Shown in pieces: positions 31,168-39,577 of a stretch of DNA of 39,577 nucleotides. Made by a program: the position numbers and the translations under genes. The notes beneath the pieces are model-generated. The model was given only the letters and a program-made list of their open reading frames with translations. It did not search any database and was not told the origin of the DNA. Source of the DNA: Rhizophlyctis rosea (Eukaryota; Chytridiomycota; Chytridiomycetes; Rhizophlyctidales; Rhizophlyctidaceae); contig JADGJC010000351.1 of NCBI GenBank assembly GCA_027596075.1, forward strand, positions 1 to 39,577, in the 5' to 3' direction. The first letter of the stretch is position 1, and each line of letters opens with the position of its first letter.

Positions 31168-31452
31168 ATGGCCTTCACACCCGAACGCATCATCCAACTC
31201 GTCCTCGCCTCCCTCCTCACGGTTGTGTTCTTCGCCCTCGCCTGCTACTACTTTAAACTAGCAATTCGCGAATCCAAGCAGAAAGCCATTGAACAAGGCA
31301 ACACCTCCCGCGTTGAGGACAGCGAAAAGGGGAGTCAGGGTGGGCAGAAAGCGTTGGAGGCTGAGGGGATGAAGGAAGAGAAAGATGGGTTGAAAAGTGG
31401 TGGTGTCCAGGCTGAGATGTCGAGCGAGGGGGGTGTCTTGGTTGAATCGTGA
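31168..31452 (+). CDS. small single-pass membrane protein (intact copy)
   Basis: The 94-aa frame starts at an ATG in the context ACACCAATGG. Residues 8-28 are a hydrophobic helix (IIQLVLASLLTVVFFALACYY). The rest is a charged tail with EKGSQGGQKALEAEGMKEEK and ends EGGVLVES. With no signal peptide and one N-terminal helix it should be an N-terminally anchored membrane protein with a hydrophilic tail. I do not recognise a known family. Two relatives lie nearby (29727-29872 and 32792-33072), both damaged; tails, leaders and 3' flanks match between copies. The conserved tail core is GGQKxLEA. Confidence 0.7.
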   Translation: MAFTPERIIQLVLASLLTVVFFALACYYFKLAIRESKQKAIEQGNTSRVEDSEKGSQGGQKALEAEGMKEEKDGLKSGGVQAEMSSEGGVLVES

Positions 31453-32791
31453 AGTGTTTGACGGGGCAGTAGCGAATGTGATTTGGAGATAGTTGTATGT
31501 GGGGTCCGATGCTTACAAGGTCTAGATGTAATCTTTTTTGGCATTTCAGGTAGCTGTTTTCGAATTGTATTCATGTGGAAATGGTTTTGTATAAGGTAGC
31601 AATGTAATAGAGCAGAGATGCGATGATCAAAGTGGATTCTGAGCGATGAGCCGCCTGAGTGCTACAAACCTCTCTATGTGTGCCAATTTGCAGAAAAGCT
31701 GTTTTCATGTTATAACATTCTCTTCATGGAGACTCTTTATGACGGGAAAGGAACCATGTACTCTGGCTGATGATTGGCATGTAAATGCGTCAAATGGACC
31801 GCTGACTGCAGACTTGAATTGAAATGGGCGCGGAACCGGCTCAACGGTTTGACTTGGGAATTGGGAAGAAGATGCGGAATAACCAACATTTCTAGGGAAG
31901 CAGTGGACTATTTCAACGACCTTGTTATTGCCATCATACCCAACCTCACTTGGGAAAAGCACCACCCACATGTTGCATAGCCCATGCTGTACACTCATGA
32001 GAATGACACTCTTTCAATAAGTTCGCTTTGAAAAGCCTTTCCTCATATGAAACATTAAAATGAATGCCTATCCGATCTTTTGATGGATCAGCAATTGCAT
32101 CCGTATTGCATAGACAGGAAAGACCCCGAAGAGGCGGGTCAGCCCGGCGAGTCACGTGCAAATGGCCGGTGAGAGTCGTGAGACCACGAGAGTGCCTTGT
32201 CATGAAGAATACATATAGTCACAGAGACCTCATATTACATAATTGGCGTGGTGTTTGTTGCTGCCCCGTTTGCCGCTGATACCTATAACGATACGTCCGG
32301 GCCAAACTGACCTGGACACCATTGACAATGCGTGATGCACGGAAGTGAGACATCAAGCAGTCCGCGATGTCTTAGTACGTCATGGTGTTCCTCAATGGTC
32401 AAGTCAGTAGGTGAACGTTCGCCGCAATGTGACGCCTTTTTACTGTGCCATCCTCATTCTAACTCTACCCACCGTGGTGAGACAGTATCTGAAGAAACAT
32501 ATGACAGCAAGACGAGACTTTCTCCCAACCTGAATTCTTCATCTCCAGAGTCAAGTGTTTCGCGCGCCATAACCGTCTTCTTCATCCACTGAGCCTTACC
32601 AATCGAGCCTCGTCCAACCATCCATAATTGTGCTCTCAAACTTAACGCTTCGCTCGGATCCTCTCGTCAATCAACACACCTAAAACCTTCTCAACAACCA
32701 CACCCACAAACCAAACGCCCACCTCACACCATCTCTCCTCCTCACCACCAACCACGCCCACCCACCCTCAAATCAACAGAAAACAAACCAA
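31453..32791. other. intergenic region
   Basis: This 1.3-kb stretch between the intact membrane-protein gene and its damaged paralogue contains no recognisable gene. The last 150 bp are C/A-rich, like the 5' leader of the intact copy. I saw no clear TATA box. Confidence 0.5.
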
Positions 32792-33072
32792 ATGGCTGGC
32801 CCAGACGACTCGATCATTCTTGTCATCGCCGGTGTTATTGTCGCCGCTAGTGTTGCTGGCGCCGCCGCCTTCTTCTACAAGGCAGCCCCGCGTCAACCCA
32901 TCAAGGAAGACATGGAAAAGGGCGACATGATTGAGGTCGGCAACAAGAAAGGTTAGCCGGGGCGGAAAGAGTTGGAGGCAATGGCTGAGAGGACGGGGGA
33001 GGGGAAGGATGGGTTGAAAGCGGTGGTGGTACTCCGGTCGAGATGTCGAGCAAGGTGGGTATTTTGGGTTGA
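32792..33072 (+). pseudogene. small membrane protein, damaged paralogue
   Basis: The ATG at 32792 opens MAGPDDSIILVIAGVIVAAS, a transmembrane helix, followed by AAFFYKAAPRQPIKEDMEKG. A TAG at 32954-32956 stops the frame after 54 aa where the intact copy suggests a Gln codon (CAG to TAG, one base). The frame then continues with GRKELEAMAERTGEGKDGLK. Near 33020 one base is missing; the shifted frame gives GGGTPVEMSSKVGILG and a TGA at 33070, matching AEMSSEGGVLVES of the intact copy. The 54-aa product could still be made as a bare membrane anchor. Confidence 0.7.
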
Positions 33073-33779
33073 AGAACGGCGTGCCGAATGTAGTATGAGT
33101 TTTTTGTCTGTGAGGTGGAGCTTTGATGGAGCAATAGCGAAAAGGCGTAGTAGATAGTTCTGCAGGAAGGCGATTTGTGTATACTTTGGTGTTGAGGATA
33201 CGGAGGTCTCATTTGGCAGTTTAGTTAGCTATTCTGCAATCGCATTCATTTGCGAAAGTCTTGTGTGTGAGTAAAATAACAGAGCAGAGACGCGGACGTG
33301 ACTGATCATATTGAACGCTGAGCTTTGAGGTAACTGATCGGGCCACACGTATCGTCCAGATTGAAAATTTCAAGAATCAGCGCATACATTCGGTCCTTGG
33401 TTTTGCTTGCGTTAACATTCTTGAAGGTGCTCCGGCAAAAACTTGGCCAAGCGGTGAATGGCAAGAATGCGCACCCTCCATACACGACAGCAACAAACAC
33501 CAAAGCCACGCCCCACTGTCAGTCGACCGTGCTGCGACATCACCTTCTCACGCTATTTGTGCCAATCTTTTCCGATTGAAAACAGATATGCAAAATAACT
33601 ATACAATAAGAAACAAAATAAGATTTCGACGCCAAGGGTCAAAGCCATATCTTATAAACATGCAGTGGCACGTCGGTTTCAACGAGAACATGCGCGCGGA
33701 AAGACAGTTGAAAGAGAGGGGTATTGGAAACTTTGTGCAATGGTGATGGTGGGGAAAGGGCCGATCGACGTATGGTAGC
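33073..33779. other. intergenic region
   Basis: This stretch holds the 3' flank of the damaged membrane-protein copy, including AGCTTTGATGGAGCAATAGC near 33118, and the 3' side of the leftward RBX1 gene. No gene is recognised. Confidence 0.5.
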
Positions 33780-34567
<788 letters not shown>

Positions 34568-35442
34568 TCTGAGTGATTTGCGGCTCTTTGACTGTTCGTT
34601 GACGAAGAATGGGTGCACTAGTGTGGTATCGATCGATGTGAAAATGAGTGTGGGAAAAGATTGGGAAACAAGCAGGCGAAGTGACTCCGTTTATGGTTGG
34701 CTCAGAAACACCCCAACACCCCTGCGAGTTGCCGGTTGGAGTGCGGCTGAGTTGCGCAATGTCACGTGGATAAACCCTATGTAAGCAAAATTTCAGGCAA
34801 AGTCACGTACTTCGTATTTTCCCTCCTTAATCTTTTTGCACTTCTGCCCATCCAATTGGCATGTAGGATACCACATGCAGATATGCGTTCCACAGCTCGA
34901 AGAGGCGGATATTTGCCACTGAAGCTTGAGACTCCAAGACGGATTGACCGCTCCCACCGCTGGGTAGAGTTGTTCAGCCATTTATGGCCAATGAAAGGAT
35001 TTGACAAAAGGTCGAATTGCAGCCTGCAACCTCCAGATGCAACCAAAAGCCATTAGTTTGAAACGTAAGCAAAAATGACACTCACAAGAGTCAATCAATT
35101 TGTCATGATCTTCACAAGGAAAGCCATTGTTTTTGGACACTCAAGTATGGCGCCCCGCAGGCGCTGAAATCTCGGAACCAACTCCCCAATATCAGCGGGA
35201 AAGTATCAGCACCAGTTCCAGTTCTTCATGCGTTGATGCATCCAGACGACTGATAAATATAAGGACTTTCACCATTTGAGGACCATTGAGGATGAGGAGA
35301 TGTGTCTCTCTTATTCTTGACGGTCTCGGACGACCATTTACAGGCAAATCTACGAATACATCAGACAATTTATGGGCTAGCGACTAGTACACACCGCTAC
35401 AAACTCCCCCAGTGCTTTCCCTCAAAAAGAAAGAACATATAA
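34568..35442. other. intergenic region
   Basis: This stretch contains the RBX1 promoter and the 3' flank of the leftward EGF-like gene. No recognisable gene or RNA is seen. Confidence 0.5.
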
Positions 35443-37409
35443 TCACGCAACTTGCTCAGCATTGACCTCGCATGCACAATCATCCCGAATTTTCACACCC
35501 GGAATGATCGGGGTCGTCAAACACGTACCCCTAAGACTACACCCAGGTCCACCATACAAACTTAACCAACCCCCACCACTGATCCTCAACGTCCCACAAT
35601 CAGCCTGGCACGAATTGTCCTGGTCCCACGGACTGCCAGGCACGCTCCCAATGCAGCAACAGTCGTTCATGCAAATTGTTGGGTTGTTCCAGTCTTTGCT
35701 TTCGTTGCAGTTTTTGCCGCCCCTTCCCGGTGAGCAGGTTCCTTCTTGGATGAAGAGTGTCGCGGTGAGCGTGAAGTGGGTGCGGGACGATGGGATTTGC
35801 TAGGCAGGCGCGGTGGTTGCCATCGCCGACCCAAGGATGGTAGTGCTCTGATTTGTCGAAAGTCGTTAGTAAATCTTTACCCTCTAAACTCATTTTTTCT
35901 CAAAGAGCGACGACAACAATTTACCATCGCAGGCACACTGGCCCTCAGATGTCAACGAGGCAAACGGCATGCAGTTGCAATCGTAGTTCTTGTTCATGAC
36001 GAATCCAGCTGTTTTCGGTTGAGGAGATTGATCGCAAAATGGAGGACAGAATACATGAAAGACGCAAACGGAAAGATGATTAGTAACGGGGCGGGGTTTA
36101 GACAGCAAGGATTGGATGGAAGAGAGGTAGCACAGCACCACTTACCGTCACAAACACAACCACCATTTTCCACATGCTGATGGGCACGACAACTCAATGT
36201 CACCGAGCAACCCCCATTTGAGCTAGGTGAGTATCCATCTGGATGGATCATGATCAAAACCGAGTTGCAAAAAGTGAAGAAATAACATGGAAGGGACAAA
36301 AACTGATTCGGCTCAAACGATAAAATGAACACAACATACCGTTACAAACACAAGTATTAGTGCTGGCATCGACATGCATTTGATTAGCGCATGAAACGCT
36401 TTGGATGCAGTTGCCATTTCCGTCTGGGGAGAAGCCGCTTCAGTTTGTTTTACATCAATTGATCAGTATTACGTTTGGTTTGTTTGATGACGACGATTTT
36501 TGCAACAAGGCCGACCAAACCATCAACTTACCCATTGCAAACACAGTTTCCATTTCCATCCCTCGATGCGTTATCCGGGCATGGCGGTGGAGGGGCTGGG
36601 TTGCAGTTGCCGTTACCGTCAGGGATGAAGCCATCATTGCAGTTGCAGTTTCCGTTGCCGTCTCGCCATGCGTTGGCTTGGCATGGTGGTGGAGGAGCTG
36701 GGTTACAGTTGTTGTTACCGTCGGGAATGAACCCGTCGTTGCAGTTGCAATTGCCGTTGCCATCCCTCCATGCGTTGGCCTGGCATTCAGGGACTGACGT
36801 TGTGGTGGGAGTAGTGTCAGTCGTGGTGGGAGTAGATTCGGTGGTAGTGGGAGGGGAGTCAGTGGTGGTGGGAGCAGAGTTTGTGGTAGTGGAAGGAGTA
36901 GAGTCCGCCGTTGTGGCTTGAGGGGCGGAGTCCGTGGTGGTTGTTGTCACAGGGGGAACGGAATCTGTGAAAGCAGGCTCGCCGGACGTCTCTCCGGTTG
37001 GTGTGGAGGACGACTGTTCAGTTGCCGGGGCCGATGTTGTAGATCCTTCTCGGATCCGACCTCAGTGTATTGTGCTTCTAGTGTTGGGGCAGCATACATC
37101 GAACCGGCAACGGAAGTGGTAACAACTTGGTGGTACGGACTGTCACTCCCCGTAGCATCAACAGTTTCATAGGCAGAGCCGGACGCATAGCTCTGCGAAG
37201 CGCTCTCCGATGCAGCATAGATGGTGGCGTATGTGGTCACGGGAGCAACGGAAGAGGAGGAATAGCCATAGGAATCGTTGCCGGCAGGATGAGGGGCGTG
37301 GCACTTCTTCTTTGTCGGGGCTGCCAGCGAAGGTTCCGTGAAAGCTAGCACAAGCACCAAAACAACAGCCAGAGATTGCAACAAAGATGGGAGCGGCCTG
37401 CCGCAGTTG
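35443..37409 (-). CDS. secreted Cys-rich protein with EGF-like repeats
   Basis: Inferred exons: 37409 down to 36532 (with a frame change, below), 36437-36340, 36238-36146, 36008-35925, 35744-35443. The N-terminus has a signal peptide core (LAVVLVLVLAFTEPSLAAP), then a Ser/Tyr/Thr-rich stretch. From about 36950 a TTTTDSxP linker leads to EGF-like units CQANAWRDGNGNCNCNDGF. Later exons each begin with GF/GY and end CVCN or CxCD, one EGF-like unit per exon. The last exon has a different Cys-rich domain (ICMNDCCCIGS, CQADCGTL, DDCACEV). EGF-like modules in secreted fungal proteins usually serve adhesion or matrix contacts; that role is inferred. Near 37014-37060 the frame changes; a 47-nt GT-AG intron or an indel explains it. 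No in-frame ATG precedes the signal peptide; an 8-nt first exon at 37505-37512 is possible but a TATATA palindrome lies too close. Confidence 0.6.
36582..36785 (-). repeat. two tandem 102-bp EGF-unit repeats
   Basis: Two 34-codon units (36785-36684 and 36683-36582), each CQANAWRDGNGNCNCNDGF, then IPDGNxNCNPAPPPP, are nearly identical at protein level and very similar in DNA. A third, diverged unit (CPDNASRDGNGNC) follows at 36581. They look like a recent in-frame tandem duplication. Confidence 0.9.
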
Positions 37410-37514
37410 CTGAGCCCTGAAAGATCATGACAGGACTAGCGATCCAGGACGAGATGTAGAGTTCTAATAATAAAATCTATGGCCGTAGCGAGGGGGGCTC
37501 ATACGGAAGCATCA

Positions 37515-37526
37515 AGTTATATAACT
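37515..37526. promoter_or_regulatory. AGTTATATAACT palindrome, possible TATA element
   Basis: A perfect 12-bp palindrome containing TATATA lies about 106 bp upstream of the first certain coding base of the leftward EGF-like gene. It could serve as TATA element for that gene; being palindromic it has no inherent direction. Confidence 0.3.
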
Positions 37527-37635
37527 CTCATCTGTCAAAAAATTGCTCGTGCCTAAAGTCCAGTCACAAAGAACCCCAACTCCTCCGCGTTTTACCTCTG
37601 GAGACACCGCTACGAAGGTCGAACACAACGATACC

Positions 37636-38052
37636 ATGTTGGAAGTCGACCTCCGGCATCCCCGCTCTCATATGATCCGCTGGCAGGTCTGGTTTGGTAA
37701 CTTTACCCACTCTTCATTTTATGCCCAAGGGCCATACATTCGGGGATCCGTGTGTCCTTCGCTTCTTTTTTCTATCAGAATCCAAACCAACACGAACAGA
37801 ATCCCAGAAGTTTTCTCTTGTTCTTTGTACCACATTGTGGACCCTTATGCCATGCACATGGTAAACTCGAAAGCGCCCAATCCATACCGGGAAATGGTTG
37901 AGGCTCCGGCCTTCCGATCCTCCTCAGCCAAATTGCTCCACGCACTGATAAATGAATCCATAGGTGCCAAGACGCATGAATCGAAGCAGGCCGTAGAGGC
38001 GCCAACCGACGTTATCGAATGGAATGACGGGCAAGACCAGTACTTGTTGTGA
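37636..38052 (+). CDS. hypothetical protein
   Basis: A 138-codon frame runs from an ATG (context ATACCATGTT) to a TGA at 38050-38052; the open frame extends upstream to 37543 without another ATG. Codon choice looks moderately gene-like. The product shows a hydrophobic patch (SVCPSLLFSIRI) and a charged C-terminus (EAPTDVIEWNDGQDQYLL). I recognise no family. It lies divergent from the EGF-like gene with a short shared upstream region. It could be a 3' part of a spliced gene or a chance frame. Confidence 0.3.
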   Translation: MLEVDLRHPRSHMIRWQVWFGNFTHSSFYAQGPYIRGSVCPSLLFSIRIQTNTNRIPEVFSCSLYHIVDPYAMHMVNSKAPNPYREMVEAPAFRSSSAKLLHALINESIGAKTHESKQAVEAPTDVIEWNDGQDQYLL

Positions 38053-39577
38053 GCACCACACAATGCTTTGGAAGTGGAAGTTAGGTGGAACATGAGGGAT
38101 CCGAGTGCCGGATTGGTAAAGTCATCTCAATAGGAATCACTTCGTCCACAACCTCTGAATGTCCCGACCTCACTCCCCCATTTTGGATCCAAACTCCCCT
38201 TCCCACCCGTACCGACCTCGTGGGATGTAAGCATTCCTCTTTCACAGAGAACAAAATTGTATCGATCACTCATGTATGCTGCTCAACGCACGCAAAACAA
38301 CCACTGCCCGGACATGCATCATATGCAATACACTAAACGTGCTCCATGGTGCACGGCATCTACCCTGCTGCCCGCCGTCCGACGTCAAGGCTGCGGAGTT
38401 GCACCCCCCCGCTTCAACGCATGGTTTATTTTCACGCTGTATATTCCGCCACGAAAGGTGCAGACTCACTTTGGTATGATGGGAGGAAAAAGGAAACGAA
38501 AGATGACTAAATGGAAATGGGAGGTGCGAGGTGGGTCTTATCGTCACACCGTTCTGTGGTGATTTGCCGTTGGAAGCCAATGAAGGGTAGGTATGAGTGT
38601 GTTGTGGTGACGATGTTTAACTGAGTTTCCTGGCTGGGATTAGAATTGGTACCATTGCGTATGTTTTTTTTTGTTCGATAGGGAAGTGTCAAAATAATGA
38701 ATTTTGGACGAAGCAATTTTACATGTGGATTTTTTCCGTACACTCCGTTGAAGGTCGTTTTCTTTTCTTCTTCTTCTTCATTCCTTTTCTGTGGAGATGG
38801 GGTTTGAGGCGGAAGTGGGCGGTAGACGTCTGTATGGGTTATTTGACCACTGAATGAAGCGGGGTCTCTTTGGGTAGGCATATTTGAGACTGACCAATAA
38901 GTCCTGGATGCGATGTGTGTTTGGAGCAAGAGTCCTCTCACAGCCGCACTTCGATACAGGATAATAATGGATCGAAATCTGAAGAAAGGACCTGCTTTCC
39001 CTTTTTTGCAATTGGTGACTCTCTTCCAAGAAACTTCTTCAGAGAGTCGGAGACCAAACCAAAAAAAAAAAAACAGACCAACTCTAAACACACATATCCT
39101 AGAATACACCGCGGACGGGTTGCCCGCACGAATATCGCTCCCCACGAGCAGCGCCCGCCATTTGAACCGTCAAATCATCCCTGCTCAATCACAACTCCTC
39201 CACGTAACTAATCGAACGTCCGGAAACAAAAGAAGTTTTAATTAAAGTTAATCTACAGAAGAAACGAAAAACTTTGGAGTTTAAAATTTTGAAATTTGTT
39301 CTGCGTGCATCGATCATAAACAAACCCTCATGGTGACCATCCAACTCCCGTCCGCCCAACCGCCCACTCCTCCTCCCACAACTACATACAGCTGACGGAT
39401 GGGGCGAAGCGACCATCGTAGCCAACACTGACACTATAGGGGAACCAGTCCCAAAGCCAAACCAACTAAAATAAGAAAACAAATCTACCAACTATAAAAG
39501 CAAAAGAAACGAAAAAAATAATCTACTGTACAGTTCCCACCAACCCCCACCGCAGCCCCGCCCGCGGCATGGCGGCG
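38053..39577. other. non-coding right end, possible 3' UTR of a gene beyond the edge
   Basis: No gene is recognised. The minus strand has a 212-codon frame (38507-39145), but it is rich in Phe runs and homopolymers with no family motif. The last 40 bp are sharply GC-rich (CCGCAGCCCCGCCCGCGGC); on the minus strand this could be the end of a leftward coding region, with a TAG at 39524-39526. The A-rich DNA to the left would then be its 3' UTR. The window edge prevents a decision. Confidence 0.35.

Noticed and set aside
32949..32966. 18-nt GT-AG intron removing the TAG of the damaged membrane-protein copy
   Set aside because: The residues it would remove align with the GSQGGQK part of the intact copy, so the segment is ancestral coding sequence with a point mutation.
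36405..36921. Plus-strand frames of 130-148 codons with Val/Ala-rich repeats
   Set aside because: Their periodicity is the complement of the EGF-unit tandem repeats and Thr-rich linker on the minus strand.

Overview
The window reads as nuclear DNA of a fungus, most likely a chytrid (Chytridiomycota). Genes are split by many short GT-AG introns (about 60-100 nt). Recognisable products include a fungal bicupin of the oxalate decarboxylase family, a GH6 cellobiohydrolase-type protein, the cullin-ligase RING subunit RBX1, a kinesin-6-like motor, and F-box-like proteins built of degenerate EWW...SGL repeats, a type I associate with chytrid genomes. The lineage call is an inference from gene content. 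There are no tRNA, rRNA or CRISPR signals that I could support. One assembly gap lies at 23148-23204.

Layout. 1-5980: no recognisable gene; a degenerate repeat patch near 940-1490. 5981-9024: two tandem minus-strand copies of an F-box-like/WW-repeat gene, both broken. 9507-11855: an intact 782-aa protein with a TIR-like N-terminal domain and nine KLC-type TPRs of exactly 42 residues. 11856-13842: non-coding, with G runs. 13843-15144 (minus): PD-(D/E)XK-nuclease-like protein whose acidic tail lies behind an in-frame TAA. 15787-19630 (minus): kinesin with 16 inferred exons, including a possible 23-nt intron and a 24-nt exon. 19980-20684 (minus): C2-like protein with a His-rich tail. 21929-22676 (plus): acidic protein with basic ends. 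23916-25575 (minus): secreted bicupin. 28001-29528 (plus): GH6 gene with an internal TAG and altered catalytic residues. 29727-33072 (plus): three related small membrane-protein loci, one intact. 33780-34567 (minus): RBX1. 35443-37409 (minus): secreted Cys-rich EGF-like protein. 37410-39577: mostly non-coding.

How the genes relate. There is no operon logic. RBX1 and the F-box-like repeat family belong to the same general pathway (cullin-RING ubiquitin ligation), but their closeness is probably incidental. The bicupin, GH6 and EGF-like genes encode secreted proteins and fit a saprotrophic lifestyle. Broken genes (two F-box/WW copies, GH6, two of three membrane-protein loci) sit beside genes that assemble cleanly over many exons. 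This argues for real gene decay after local duplication rather than generally poor sequence.

The best candidates for something new are the TIR-like/TPR protein and the ultra-short intron in the kinesin. All exon boundaries were inferred by eye from splice sites, frame and conserved motifs; no transcript or database search was available.
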